DNA of 64,000 nt, taken from positions 479,501 through 543,500 of the forward strand of contig NZ_CP016616.1 in the NCBI RefSeq assembly GCF_002741015.1, written 5' to 3'. The notes under the pieces are model-generated. The model worked only from the letters and a program-made list of their open reading frames with translations, had not been told where the DNA came from and made no database searches. Position 1 is the stretch's first letter. Every line of letters starts with the position of its first letter. Below are positions 26,724-36,656 of this stretch, piece by piece. This DNA comes from Microvirga ossetica (lineage in GTDB: Bacteria > Pseudomonadota > Alphaproteobacteria > Rhizobiales > Beijerinckiaceae). A program made the position numbers and the translations under genes.

Positions 26724-27443
26724 TTATTGAGCGAGGTAGCCCCCATCAATGATCAGCTCGCTGCCTGTTACGAACGACGACTCATCGCTTGCGAGAAACA
26801 GACAGCCATAGGCGACCTCTTCGGGTGTCCCCATACGACGCATGGGAGTCTGAGCGATAATTCCGGCATTCATCTCGTTGGACTGCCCTTCAACAAGAGG
26901 CGTGCGAATGAGACCTGGATGTACGGAGTTCACGCGAATATTCTCTGCGGCATAGGTAACGGCAGCGTTCTTCGTCATATTTCGAACGCCCCCCTTGGCT
27001 GCATTGTAGGCGGCCGCTCCGCCAACGCCCACGTTTCCCCAGATGGATGAGAAGTTGATGATGGAGCCCTTGCCTGCCTTTCGCATGCTCGGAAGAACAG
27101 CTTGCATACCAAGGAAACTTCCCGTGAGGTTCACCGCAATCACGCGGTCCCAACTTGCGCGGTCGGTTCCAAGGACCGGCTCATAACAGGCAACAATCCC
27201 AGCATTGTTGACCAAGACATCAATCCGTCCATATTTGTCGAGAATACCCTGGACCACGCTTGTCTAGTCGTCCTCTGATGATACATCCAGATGAACGGTC
27301 TCGAAGTCATTGTTGCCGGTAAAATCCTTCACATCTCCGGCGACGACTGTTCCACCTTCCCTAGAAAACAGGCTAGCGATGGCAAGGCCAATTCCTTGCG
27401 CTGCACCGGTCACCAAGATGACCTTTCCGTTGAGACGTGTCAT
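26724..27443 (-). pseudogene. Short-chain dehydrogenase with an in-frame amber codon
   Basis: Translation from the ATG at 27443 gives a normal SDR start, [14 protein letters not shown], for 59 codons. TAG follows at 27266-27264, then the same frame continues without shift through DVLVNNAGIV, INFSSIWGNVG, AAYNAAKGG and the usual FVTGSELIIDGGY end at 26724. A single TGG-to-TAG change would explain it (239-residue protein). The 3' part has a GTG restart at 27257 but would lack the cofactor-binding motif, so the enzyme is presumably inactive. It sits between scoB and the Dabb gene within the operon. Confidence 0.85.
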
Positions 27444-27490
27444 TGCTCAATCTCCTCCACTCACCAGCATCTAGATTTGTCCCGGCCGGC

Positions 27491-28183
27491 CTATGCCGTC
27501 TTAAAATTCAAATGCTCAATGCGGGTCTCTAACGCGACCGTGAACTCAGCCTGGGTCTTGGCCTTGATCTCCTCGACTGTCACGCCGTCTGCCAGCTCGA
27601 TCAGGGTCATGCCGGAGCCACCCTTTTTGTCGATGGAGAAGACGCCGAGATCCGTGATCACCAGATCCACCACGCCGGTGCCGGTCAGCGGCAGGTTGCA
27701 CTCCTTCAGAAGCTTCGGGTCCTCTGAGCCGTCCTTGGCCTTGGCCACGTGCTCCATCACCACCACCACGCGCTTGACGCCAGCCACGAGGTCCATAGCG
27801 CCGCCCATGCCCTTCACCATCTTGCCCGGGATCATCCAGTTGGCGAGATCGCCGTTCTGGGCCACCTGCATGGCGCCGAGGATCGACAGGTCGATATGGC
27901 CGCCGCGGATCATGCCGAAGGAATCCGCGCTTGAGAAATAGCTCGTGGTCGGCAGCTCGGTGATCGTCTGCTTGCCGGCATTGATCAAGTCCGGGTCCTC
28001 CTCGCCCTCGAAGGGGAACGGGCCCATGCCCAGCATGCCGTTCTCCGACTGAAGCTGCACGCGCATGCCCTTGGGGATGAAGTTGGACACGAGCGTCGGG
28101 ATACCGATGCCGAGATTCACGTAGAAGCCGTCGCGCAGTTCCTTGGCGGCGCGCTCAGCCATCTGTTCACGGGTCCAGGCCAT
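27491..28183 (-). CDS. scoB: 3-oxoacid CoA-transferase, subunit B
   Basis: This is a 230-residue class I CoA-transferase beta subunit. The catalytic glutamate is Glu47 in [10 protein letters not shown]. Other markers are [14 protein letters not shown] near the N-terminus, the [19 protein letters not shown] segment and GMGGAMDL. With subunit A it transfers CoA from succinyl-CoA to a 3-oxoacid such as acetoacetate or 3-oxoadipate (ScoAB, PcaIJ). Its ATG overlaps the end of subunit A. In this operon either substrate would make sense: 3-oxoadipate from maleylacetate reductase, or acetoacetate released by the BKACE enzyme encoded just upstream. Confidence 0.9.
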   Translation of the reverse strand: MAWTREQMAERAAKELRDGFYVNLGIGIPTLVSNFIPKGMRVQLQSENGMLGMGPFPFEGEEDPDLINAGKQTITELPTTSYFSSADSFGMIRGGHIDLSILGAMQVAQNGDLANWMIPGKMVKGMGGAMDLVAGVKRVVVVMEHVAKAKDGSEDPKLLKECNLPLTGTGVVDLVITDLGVFSIDKKGGSGMTLIELADGVTVEEIKAKTQAEFTVALETRIEHLNFKTA

Positions 28184-28917
28184 CAGACTTCCTCCCCTGC
28201 GGCCGCGGGCGCGGCTTCAGCGCGCTTGCGGGTCGTGCGTTGCTCGATGTGTTTGACGGGGTTCGGCACATGCACCATGCGCTTGACGAAGATGCCTGCG
28301 GTGTGGATGCAGTCCGGGTCGATTTCGCCCGCCGGCACCAGGTGCTCCACCTCGGCGATGGTCAGCCGCGAGGCGGTGGCCATCATCGGGTTAAAGTTGC
28401 GGGCGGTCTTGCGGTAGACGAGGTTGCCTTCCGTGTCGCCCTTCCAGGCATGGACGATGGAAATGTCGGCGAAAAGGCCCGTCTCCATGACGTATTTCTC
28501 ACCATTGAACTCACGCACCTCCTTGCCCTCGGCAATGAGGGTGCCCACGCCGGTCTTGGTGTAGAAGGCCGGGATGCCCGCCCCGCCGGCGCGGATACGC
28601 TCGGCCAGCGTGCCTTGAGGGTTGAACTCGAGCTCCAGCTCGCCCGAGAGGTACTGTTGGGCGAAGAGCTTGTTCTCGCCCACGTAGGAACTGATCATCT
28701 TGCGGATCTGGCGAGTCTCCAGCAGCCGGCCGAGGCCGATCCCGTCCACGCCGGCATTGTTGGAGATGAAGGTGAGGTCCTTCGCCCCCGAATCGCGAAT
28801 TGCTTCGATCAGCGCCTCCGGAATGCCGCAAAGGCCGAAGCCCCCGGCCATGATGGTCATGCCATCCTTGACCAAGTCGGCGATCGCCGACGCTGCATCT
28901 TTATAGACTTTGTCCAC
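28183..28917 (-). CDS. scoA: 3-oxoacid CoA-transferase, subunit A
   Basis: This is a 244-residue alpha subunit with the family signature [12 protein letters not shown] (about 23-34) that forms the oxyanion/CoA region, [18 protein letters not shown] and the [10 protein letters not shown] segment near residue 170. A basic Ala-rich tail extends the C-terminus. It lies 59 bp downstream of the BKACE gene and overlaps subunit B by one base. The best functional split between succinyl-CoA:acetoacetate and 3-oxoadipate transferase cannot be made from sequence alone. Confidence 0.9.
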   Translation of the reverse strand: MDKVYKDAASAIADLVKDGMTIMAGGFGLCGIPEALIEAIRDSGAKDLTFISNNAGVDGIGLGRLLETRQIRKMISSYVGENKLFAQQYLSGELELEFNPQGTLAERIRAGGAGIPAFYTKTGVGTLIAEGKEVREFNGEKYVMETGLFADISIVHAWKGDTEGNLVYRKTARNFNPMMATASRLTIAEVEHLVPAGEIDPDCIHTAGIFVKRMVHVPNPVKHIEQRTTRKRAEAAPAAAGEEV

Positions 28918-28976
28918 TGTTCACCCTTCCCATGGTTTGGATTCGTTCTCTGACCATCTTCAGTTTGGGATGGCTG

Positions 28977-29864
28977 TTAGATCGGGCGGCTCTTGACCGG
29001 TGAGCTTGTCGAGAGAGCTGCGACCTCGGGCCCTGTTGCAGGTTGTAAACCTAAGATGGCCCGCGCCTCCTCCGGCGTCGCCGACCGCCGGCCCCGCCGT
29101 TCAATGGCACGAACAGCGTGCTCGACCAGTTCCGCGTTGCTTCTCGCCAGCCGGTCCTTCGTAATTCGGATATTATCCTCCAAGCCGGTCCGAACGGCAT
29201 CCGCGCCGCGGGCCAGAGCCCACTCCATGACCTCGGCTTGGTGACGGCCGATCCCGGCGGCGGTCCAGGTTGCCTTCGGCAGGATTCGCTTGAGTTCGCC
29301 AAGGAGAACATCAAGAAGATGCTCGTCGGCGGGCATGGCATTTTGAACGCCCATCACGAACTGCACGTGAGGCCGCTCGTCGATCAATCCCTGGTCGATC
29401 AGGCGCCAGGCACGGTGAAGGTGCGACAAATCGAAAATTTCGATCTCTGGGCGGATGCCGTGGGTTTTCATCTTGGTAGCGAGATCAACAACGAGCGTCG
29501 TATGGTTCTCGTAGATGATGGTCGGGAAGTTCACTGAGCCAGTGGACAAGGACGCCATATCCGGCTTCAAAAACAATGAGGAGCCCCGTGCGCTCGGGTC
29601 GCGCCCACGGCCGCCCGTCGAGAACTGCACGATCATACCCGGGCAGTGCTCCCGGATTCCCGCTTGGACTGCGGCGAAGCGTTCCGGATCGGACGAAGAG
29701 CTCTCGTCATCGTTGCGGACATGAATGTGGACCAGGCTAGCGCCGGCCTCGTAGGCTTCGCGTGTCGACTCGATCTGCTCCGCAACAGTAATCGGGACCG
29801 CGGGATTATCCTTCTTGCGTGGTACCGAACCAGTGATTGCGACTGCAATAATGACGGGAGCCAT
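28977..29864 (-). CDS. Beta-keto acid cleavage enzyme (BKACE, DUF849)
   Basis: The 295-residue TIM-barrel protein has the metal-binding pair His46/His48 in LVHIHVR, the FSTGGRG segment and a late RTGLEDN motif with the conserved Arg and acidic residues. BKACE enzymes condense a beta-keto acid with acetyl-CoA and split it to acetoacetate plus a new acyl-CoA; 3-oxoadipate and dehydrocarnitine are among known family substrates. Between SDR genes and a CoA-transferase in an island that also makes 3-oxoadipate, it may form succinyl-CoA plus acetoacetate directly. The substrate assignment is inference. Confidence 0.88.
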   Translation of the reverse strand: MAPVIIAVAITGSVPRKKDNPAVPITVAEQIESTREAYEAGASLVHIHVRNDDESSSSDPERFAAVQAGIREHCPGMIVQFSTGGRGRDPSARGSSLFLKPDMASLSTGSVNFPTIIYENHTTLVVDLATKMKTHGIRPEIEIFDLSHLHRAWRLIDQGLIDERPHVQFVMGVQNAMPADEHLLDVLLGELKRILPKATWTAAGIGRHQAEVMEWALARGADAVRTGLEDNIRITKDRLARSNAELVEHAVRAIERRGRRSATPEEARAILGLQPATGPEVAALSTSSPVKSRPI

Positions 29865-29962
29865 CTTAACCTCTGGAGAAGCCGCCTACGGGTGATCTGC
29901 ACCGCAAGCGAAATGTACTTGGCCCGCGCGAATGTTGGCTTCAACGCTCGCGCGAGCATGGA

Positions 29963-30766
29963 TCATGCGATGTTGCGGATACTGCCTCCGTCAACGCCCC
30001 AAACGGCAGATGTCACGAACGACGCACGATCTGACGCCATGAAGACGATGACATTCGCGACCTCCTCGGGCGTACCGACCCTTGCAAGCGGCAATTGGCG
30101 TAGCTTCATCTCATGCTCGACCGCCTCTTGCGGCGGCATCTTGTGAAACTGGCCCATGGTTTCGGCAAAGCCGCCTGGCTTGGTCCAGAACGGGGTCCAA
30201 ACCGGGCCGGGGGCAACGGCATTGACCCTGATTTTCGGCCCTTCCGATCGGGCAAGCCCCTTCGTGAGCGCCAGGACCGCGGCCTTGGACGCCGAGTAGT
30301 CGATCGGCACCGGCTCAGGCTGACGGGCCAGATCCGAGGCATTGTTAATGATAACGCCCCCCTCACGCTGCCGGAGAATGGGCAGAACTTTGCGGCATGA
30401 CCGCACGTAACTCATGAAATTGAGCTGAAACGTCAGATCCCACTCTTCATCACTGAGCTGGTCGAACGTCCTGATGGCGCCCGACCCGACGTTGTTGACC
30501 AGGACGTCAACTTGGCCGTCATACGCCTTCAGAAGGTTGTCGATACCCTCCGAGACACCACCGCCTGTCGAAAGGTCCGCAGTCGCGGTGACCACCTCGC
30601 TGCCAAGAGCCTTGACTTCGCCTTTCAGGGCCTCAAGGCCTTCGCTGTCAATATCGAGGAGGCCCAGTCTTGCGCCTTCGCGTGCGAAAGCGAGGGCAGT
30701 GGCCTGCCCAATCCCTTTGGCAGCGCCGGTGATCAGGATGATCTTTCCAGCTAATCCCATATCCAT
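29963..30766 (-). CDS. Short-chain dehydrogenase/reductase
   Basis: This 267-residue classical SDR has the cofactor motif ITGAAKGIG (12-20), VNNVGSG, the catalytic Ser in IINNASD, Tyr/Lys in DYSASKAAV and the FVTSAVWGVDGGS end. Asp after the second beta-strand (LLDID) favours NAD(H). It is encoded in the middle of the minus-strand operon between a second SDR and BKACE and probably oxidises a hydroxyl group of the imported substrate or of an open-chain intermediate. Confidence 0.88.
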   Translation of the reverse strand: MDMGLAGKIILITGAAKGIGQATALAFAREGARLGLLDIDSEGLEALKGEVKALGSEVVTATADLSTGGGVSEGIDNLLKAYDGQVDVLVNNVGSGAIRTFDQLSDEEWDLTFQLNFMSYVRSCRKVLPILRQREGGVIINNASDLARQPEPVPIDYSASKAAVLALTKGLARSEGPKIRVNAVAPGPVWTPFWTKPGGFAETMGQFHKMPPQEAVEHEMKLRQLPLARVGTPEEVANVIVFMASDRASFVTSAVWGVDGGSIRNIA

Positions 30767-30864
30767 GGTATTCTCTCCCTACTCACGTTTCGTTGAACCT
30801 GGAACTCTTGAAACCTGCGGTCACCGCTTCGTCTGATCGCTCGCCTGATCGATCAGCTCGCGTC

Positions 30865-31665
30865 TTAGACCGATGCACCTTCTGCACCGGTGCGGAAGTC
30901 GAAGCTCGTCGTCAGACCGCCATCGGCGATCAGATCCGCACCATTCAAGGCTGAGGCACCGTCTGAAAGCAGGAACATCGCAGCCTGTGCCACTTCTCTC
31001 GCTTCAAGAATGCGTCCACCGGGCTGACGTGCCGAACGAGTCGCCAGGAAGCGCTCACTGTCTGCCGCAGATTCGAGATGCCGCTTGAACAAGCCGGCGA
31101 GCATAGGCCCAGGACTGAGGACATTGACACGAATGCCTTGGCGGGCGTGATCCATCGCAATCGTGCGAGCAAGTTGCCGCACAGCGGCTTTGGAGGCCGC
31201 GTAAACGGATAGCTGCTGCTCCGCGAACGTGGCGTCGACACTCGCCACTGCCACGATGGGTCCTCCGCTTCTCTCAATCATAAGCGGCATGATCGCCTTG
31301 ATTGCTAAAGCCGTGCCGACGACGTTGACATCGAACGCACGTGTCATATCAGCGGGTGTAACGTCCAGGATGGTTCCGACATCGAGGATGGCCGCGGAGG
31401 TCACGAGACCCACCGACTCGGGACTTTTGTCCTTAATCGATGTGACAACCTCCGCCCATGTGTTTTCTGATGAGACACTTCCAGTCACATGGCTGTAGCC
31501 GTCCAGCGGCGCCAGATCTTGTTGCGCTTTCGCAATGTCAACCCCGATGACCTGCACGCCGACTCCGATCAGGAGCCGGCACAGTTCGTGGCCGAGGCCC
31601 GACGATGCACCGGATACGGCGACCACGTCAGGAAGTTTGAAAGTGAGGGCTGCACGATCAGTCAT
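30865..31665 (-). CDS. Short-chain dehydrogenase/reductase
   Basis: This 266-residue SDR has VSGASSGLG as the glycine motif, VIGVDI (acidic residue, NAD preference), a catalytic Ser in VAVASVDA, and Tyr/Lys in SVYAASKAAV. The canonical NNAG is replaced by TSAAI, an uncommon variant. It follows the binding-protein gene by 18 bp and belongs to the same operon. A role in oxidising the imported polyol or a ring intermediate is inferred from context. Confidence 0.85.
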   Translation of the reverse strand: MTDRAALTFKLPDVVAVSGASSGLGHELCRLLIGVGVQVIGVDIAKAQQDLAPLDGYSHVTGSVSSENTWAEVVTSIKDKSPESVGLVTSAAILDVGTILDVTPADMTRAFDVNVVGTALAIKAIMPLMIERSGGPIVAVASVDATFAEQQLSVYAASKAAVRQLARTIAMDHARQGIRVNVLSPGPMLAGLFKRHLESAADSERFLATRSARQPGGRILEAREVAQAAMFLLSDGASALNGADLIADGGLTTSFDFRTGAEGASV

Positions 31666-31683
31666 TGCTTAATCCTCTTTCCC

Positions 31684-32673
31684 TCAGCGACCAACTGCGG
31701 CGTTGCACTCGGCGACGTTTGTCTTCGTGATGGCCGGATGAGGAAGGAGATGGTTCTTCTCAAGCGTCTTGCCGTCAAGGAAGTCGACAACCGCCTTCGC
31801 TGCGTAGAGTCCGTCATCAACGGGGGACTGCAGCACTGTTCCATACTGCTGCCCGGCCTCAATGGCTTTCACGCCCTCAATGCTGCAGTTGCTGCCAACA
31901 AGGACGAGTTTGCTCGGATCCTTTCCGGCGCGCTGTGCGGCAACGATCACGCCAGCCAGCATATTGTCCGCTTCAGCATAGACACCCTTCACGCTGTCCC
32001 CGTATTGGGTAAACAGCGCCGCGGCTGCGTCAGTCGCCTTTGTCTGGTCCCAGTCGCCCGGCTGGCTCCCGACGATCTTGATGTCCGGGGCCGATTTGCC
32101 AAGCTCCTTCGTAAAGCCGTCAAGGCGCTGGATTTGAGGCGGCGTCCCAAGCACTCCCAGGATGACAAACACACTTCCGGCCGAGCCAAATCCCTTTTCT
32201 TGGAACCCCTGCTTCATGACGGTTGCCGCGGTTTGCCCGTTACCGACATCGTCTGGACCGGTGAAGGTGACCCAGAGGCTTTCAAACTTCGGATCCGGTT
32301 TGGAATTGGTGAGGATCAGAGGGATGTTGGCTTGTTTGATCTTGCGCAGCGATGGCACGATCGCCGTTGCGTCGGCCGGCCAAACCACAAGCGCATCCGG
32401 ACGCTGAGCAATTGCCTGATCCACCTGGCTTGCTTGTTCGGCGGCGTTGAAGGCATTGATCTTGACGTCGAGATTGATCCCGGCTTCGCGCACGGCCTTC
32501 GTGAAGGCACGCTGATGCAGGGCGCAATACTCGCACGACTCGGATACAGTTAGGAGAATAACCTTGGATCCTTTCGCTGCCGCCTCGGCTGTCGTGCTGG
32601 TGACGGTCGGTGCCAGGATCAGTGAGCCCGCAATGGTCAAGGCCGCAGTAGTCAATTTGGTCATGGTCGGCAT
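31684..32673 (-). CDS. RbsB-type sugar ABC transporter binding protein
   Basis: The 329-residue protein has a signal peptide (LTTAALTIAGSLILAP) and the Peripla_BP_4 layout of ribose/xylose binding proteins: QASQVDQAIAQRPDALVVWPAD near residue 90, the GF.KEL segment, and QSPVDDGLYAAKAVVDFLDG near the end. A cysteine pair, CEYC, early in the mature protein is unusual. It is encoded downstream of two permeases and one ATPase, so it completes importer 1. Homologues bind pentoses, inositols or other polyols. Confidence 0.88.
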   Translation of the reverse strand: MPTMTKLTTAALTIAGSLILAPTVTSTTAEAAAKGSKVILLTVSESCEYCALHQRAFTKAVREAGINLDVKINAFNAAEQASQVDQAIAQRPDALVVWPADATAIVPSLRKIKQANIPLILTNSKPDPKFESLWVTFTGPDDVGNGQTAATVMKQGFQEKGFGSAGSVFVILGVLGTPPQIQRLDGFTKELGKSAPDIKIVGSQPGDWDQTKATDAAAALFTQYGDSVKGVYAEADNMLAGVIVAAQRAGKDPSKLVLVGSNCSIEGVKAIEAGQQYGTVLQSPVDDGLYAAKAVVDFLDGKTLEKNHLLPHPAITKTNVAECNAAVGR

Positions 32674-32826
32674 GTCGTTTCTCCCTCGTTGTCTTGTCAG
32701 TCCTGGTTGATTCAGGTCGCTGGCTCACCGCCATCTGCGTCCTGGCTCCAAGGTGGCACTTCGGATATTGCAGGGTGCCAGGGTCCTGCTCGTCGCTTCA
32801 GGCGCCGGGCTTGAAGCGGCAATCTG

Positions 32827-33807
32827 TCAGCTAGGGGTGAGGACTTGGCGCTCCCTCAGTCTCAAGACCCTCGCCAAGGATATTCCGAGCCGCCCGTCGA
32901 GCAGGACTACGAGCAACAGAATTGCGCCATTCACCAGAAGGATCTGCGTCGATGAGGCACTGAGAAGGCCCAGGCCGTTGTTCAGGATAGTGAGGATCAT
33001 GACCCCGATGGCGACGCCAATGGGCGTTCCGATGCCACCGCTAAGCGCCACTCCGCCAACGATGGCCGCCGAGGCTGCCTGCAGGAGAACATTTCCACTC
33101 AGCGTTGCCGATGCAGTCGCGAGGCTCAGAGACAGTAGAGATCCACCGAGGGCCGAGAGCCCTCCTGAGATCATGAAGGAGACTGTTAACGCAGGACCGA
33201 CGCGGGCTCCGCTCTGGATGGCAGCCTTGCGATGCCCGCCAGCCGCATAGATCTCCCGCCCGATCCGCGTGAAGTGTAGAAGTCCCGCTACCAGGATATA
33301 GCACCCCAGCGTGATCAGGCTACGGATCGAAAAGATGCCGGCAACGTTCTGGTCGAGAAAGTCACTGACGTCGAAGTTGTCGTAACTCAGAACCCGGCCC
33401 CCGGCGAGCCAGAAGGCAACCCCGGTCAGGAGGATCATCGATCCTACCGTTGTCACCAGCGATGACACCTGAAGCCAGGGTAAGAGGGCCGCATTGGCAA
33501 CACCAACAGCAATGCCAAACGCGACGGCACCTCCGATCCCGATTAATGCACTGTCGCCGCCGAGTTTGACAGTGATGAGACCTGCGACTGTTGCGACGGC
33601 CGCCACGCTCAGGTCGAACTCTCCTGCGATCATCGTAACCGAGAGGCCGAGGGTCAGGAGGCCGAGAAAGGCAAAGGACTGCATCATCGCATAGAGGTTT
33701 GCTTGCGAGACGAAATGGTCGGCGGCGAGAGCAAAGCCAATCGGCATTCCGAGGATCAACAGGATGCGCAGAGCGAGCTTCAGTCGTTCAGGAGAGTTCT
33801 GTTCCAT
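32827..33807 (-). CDS. RbsC-type sugar ABC transporter permease (second of a pair)
   Basis: The 326-residue protein has about nine hydrophobic helices and the BPD_transp_2 signature AGEFDLSVAAVATVAGL and GGVALSGGIGTPIG. Its SD (GGAGAT) and the 10-bp gap to the upstream permease show co-translation. Two different permease genes imply a heterodimeric channel, unlike transporter 2 at 43-46 kb, which has only one. Confidence 0.88.
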   Translation of the reverse strand: MEQNSPERLKLALRILLILGMPIGFALAADHFVSQANLYAMMQSFAFLGLLTLGLSVTMIAGEFDLSVAAVATVAGLITVKLGGDSALIGIGGAVAFGIAVGVANAALLPWLQVSSLVTTVGSMILLTGVAFWLAGGRVLSYDNFDVSDFLDQNVAGIFSIRSLITLGCYILVAGLLHFTRIGREIYAAGGHRKAAIQSGARVGPALTVSFMISGGLSALGGSLLSLSLATASATLSGNVLLQAASAAIVGGVALSGGIGTPIGVAIGVMILTILNNGLGLLSASSTQILLVNGAILLLVVLLDGRLGISLARVLRLRERQVLTPS

Positions 33808-33817
33808 GGCGATCTCC

Positions 33818-34840
33818 TCACGGTTTCAGGAAAGTCAGAAGCGTGGACCGAGCCGCAACCACGCCAAAGATCACAGCACCAAGGACGACGAGCCCTTTGA
33901 CAATCAGCTGGAGCTCGTAGCTGACACCGCTCACCAGGAGGATGTTTCCGATCACGCCGAGGAATACCGCGCCGACGACCGCGTCCGAGACATGGCCTCG
34001 ACCTCCTTGGATCGAAATCCCACCCACAAGGACTGCGGCGATCGCATTGAAGTCGAGATCGCTGCCATAAGTCAGGTTGCCGCGGGCGGCGGACGAAGCG
34101 ATGAGTCCTCCGGCGAGCGCCGCCGCGGCTCCGGCGAACGCGTAGGACACCAACGTCGCGGCGGTAAGACGCAGCCCGGCAACGCGGGCGACGTTCCGCT
34201 GCATCCCCATCAGACGGATCTCTCGGCCAATTCGGGTGCGTTCGAGCACGAAGCTGGTCGTCGCCGCAAACAACAGCATTACGAGGATCTGGTTGGGGAT
34301 GAGAGCCATCAAACTCCCCGATCCGAGCGATGACGCGTCTCCGGACCCGATAACGGTGAGACCCCCTGTCCAAAGGACCCCGGCTCCGGCGATGATCGAT
34401 GATGCCGCAATGGTCGTGATGATGGGGTTCGCGCCGGTTATTCCGATCAGGACTCCTTGGGATAGCCCGATGCCGATGCCCATCATGATAACCAAAAGCA
34501 ATGCTGGCCACAGTCCAAGGTGAAGAAGAGACGCGAATGCGACGGTCGAGAGCGCCGCGGTTGCACCCATGGAGAGCATGAAGAGGTTGCCGTTCAAGGT
34601 GATCATCGCCATGCCGATGGCGCCGATCGCAATAGGCGCAATGGAGTACAGGATCGCTTGGATGTTTCCGAAGTCCGTGAAGTGTGGGACGAACAGGCTT
34701 GCAACAAGGACGAGAATGAGAGTCGCTGCCCGAATGGACGTGGCATGAAGACTCGATGAAGACATGATCGTGGCGCCATGACGCAGCCAGCTCCGGCGCG
34801 GCTCTAGCGATGGAGAATGGGGAGTAACGGTGGGATGCAT
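33818..34840 (-). CDS. RbsC-type sugar ABC transporter permease (first of a pair)
   Basis: The 340-residue protein has the same fold as the adjacent permease. Markers are ITLNGNLFMLSMGA (aligned with the NGxDLSV motif but lacking its Asp), ERTRIGREIRLMGMQRNVARVAG in the cytoplasmic loop that contacts the ATPase, and LVGGISIQGGRG. The first 25 residues are hydrophilic, so an internal ATG near the first helix is a possible start. It follows the ATPase stop by 9 bases. Confidence 0.88.
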   Translation of the reverse strand: MHPTVTPHSPSLEPRRSWLRHGATIMSSSSLHATSIRAATLILVLVASLFVPHFTDFGNIQAILYSIAPIAIGAIGMAMITLNGNLFMLSMGATAALSTVAFASLLHLGLWPALLLVIMMGIGIGLSQGVLIGITGANPIITTIAASSIIAGAGVLWTGGLTVIGSGDASSLGSGSLMALIPNQILVMLLFAATTSFVLERTRIGREIRLMGMQRNVARVAGLRLTAATLVSYAFAGAAAALAGGLIASSAARGNLTYGSDLDFNAIAAVLVGGISIQGGRGHVSDAVVGAVFLGVIGNILLVSGVSYELQLIVKGLVVLGAVIFGVVAARSTLLTFLKP

Positions 34841-34849
34841 CGGAGCCTC

Positions 34850-36411
34850 CTACGCAGCTGCGGATGCGGAATGACCGCTGATGATGTCGTGGAGAATGTC
34901 ATCGCCGGTGAGGCTTTCCCGACGGGTGGAACGCACAACGGTGCCGCGGAACACCGTGGTCACACGGTCTGCGAGCTCCAGGATCTCCTCAAGGTCTGTT
35001 GAATAGAAGAGGATCGACAGGCCCTGATCAGCCATCTTGCGCAAGGTGGTGTAAATCTCGCTGCGAGCACCAATGTCCACACCGCGTGTCGGCTCGTTGA
35101 GGAGAAGAACCTTCGGCTTAAGGGCGACGGCTTTTCCGAGGGAGACCTTCTGTTGGTTGCCGCCACTCAGTGTCGAGACCTCGCTGCGAAGACGGCGGGC
35201 ATCAATTTGGAACTGTGCCGCCAGCTCCTGCGACCGCACATCCTCGTTGCGGTCCTGCATTATGCCGCGACGCGAGAACTGTGCCATGACGGAAGACGTG
35301 AGGTTCGTAGCAATTGTGGCATCAAGAAACACGCCCTTGCCGGCGCGGTCCTCAGCAACATAGGCGATCCCGTGCTGCATGGCCTCACGCACGCCGTTGA
35401 CCTGAACGGTCTTGCCGTCAATCCGAACCTCAGCCGAAACCTTCCCGTTCAGGCCTGCCAGTTCGTCCATAATCGCATCGGCGCCTGATCCGAGTTGCCC
35501 GACAATGGCGAGGATCTCGCCTTTCGCCAGGGAGAGATCCGTTGGACGGAGCTGGCCTGGGATCGACAGTCGGGAGACTTGGAGCCTTGGGACGGCACCT
35601 GCCTCGGCCGGAGCCGGGCGATGATTGCCGTGAGCCACATCGCGCCCAATCATGGCTCTGACCAGGTCCTTGGCCGAAAGCTCGGGAGTGGATGATGTTA
35701 GGATATGACGGCCGTTGCGGAGAACTGTTACGCGGTCTGTGAGTGCAAAGACCTCATCGAGGCGGTGACTGACAAACACCAGCGCCGTACCTTGGTCGCG
35801 CAGGTAGCGCGCGGTCTCAAAAACCCGTGTGATTTCGGCATCCGAGAGGGTCGCGGTTGGCTCGTCAAGCAGAAGAACCTTTGCTTGCCGGTAGACGCCG
35901 CGGGCGATCTCGACCAATTGCCGCTCTGCGAGGCTCAATCGACCGGCGGGGATGTCGAGGGGAATATGCCTCAATCCCACTTTGTCCAATTGGGCACGGA
36001 CAACCTCTTTGAAGCGTCCAATTGGGCACGGACAACCTCTTTGAAGCGGTTCCGCAGGTAGAGCTCACCGTATTCTTTGGTGCCCAGCAGAATGTTGTCC
36101 AAGACGGGAAGGGTGGGAACGATCGCCAGTTCCTGGTGGACGATCGAGACCAGTTTAGGATCGGTCGGGTGCCCGAGCGAGAGGGGCGTGTTGTTGACCA
36201 GGATCTCCCCAGTGTTCGGCCGGACGAAACCGCCAAGGATCTTGATAAATGTGCTCTTGCCTGCGCCATTCTCCCCGCACAGGCCATGGATCTCGCCTGC
36301 TTTCAGGTCAAGTCCGACGTCTTCGAGAGCATGGATCCCGCCATAGCTCTTGCTAAGGTTGCGTGCGCTGAGCACGACAGGTTTGGCGTAGGTAACTTGG
36401 GCGTCGTCCAT
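34850..36411 (-). pseudogene. Sugar ABC transporter ATPase (RbsA/XylG type), frameshifted by a 32-bp duplication
   Basis: The first frame (36411-35971) carries the first Walker A, GENGAGKSTF, and ends in 13 aberrant residues. The second (from 35989) carries the first signature (LSLAERQLVE), Walker B LLLDEPTA, and the complete second ATPase half including LSGGNQQKV and LLLNEPTRGVDIG. The break is an exact tandem copy of 32 bp at 35985-36048. Deleting one copy restores a continuous 509-residue protein of normal length for this family. As it stands transporter 1 lacks an intact ATPase unless the duplication is lost in part of the population. Confidence 0.92.
35985..36048. repeat. Perfect 32-bp tandem duplication inside the ABC ATPase gene
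   Basis: Copies at 35985-36016 and 36017-36048 are identical. Because 32 is not a multiple of three, the second copy shifts the frame. The clean head-to-tail arrangement suggests recent replication slippage or unequal recombination. Confidence 0.97.
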
Positions 36412-36656
36412 TTCGATCCCTTCTCTAGCCGTGTCAATCTGAGCGCCTCAGTCGCTGCTCCAGCCGGTCGGGCCAGCCACGAGCCTTGTTGGCGGTCGGC
36501 TGCGCGCCAGCGGTCCAACGCAAAGGCCGCAGCTTCATAGTCAGGCTTGTCCGGTGCGGTTTCGGCCAGGCTCGGCTTCCGGCCACATGGCAAGCCAGCA
36601 TCGTCGAGTTTGGGATCGCCGTTGATGGCGTCAGAACCTCAGAGCGCTTCCCAGTG

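Noticed and set aside
26724..27443. Programmed amber readthrough or pyrrolysine insertion in the SDR
   Set aside because: SDRs have no known requirement for it, no supporting elements are visible, and a simple nonsense mutation explains the data.
31489..32553. 354-codon plus-strand frame opposite the binding-protein gene
   Set aside because: Antisense shadow, no family pattern.
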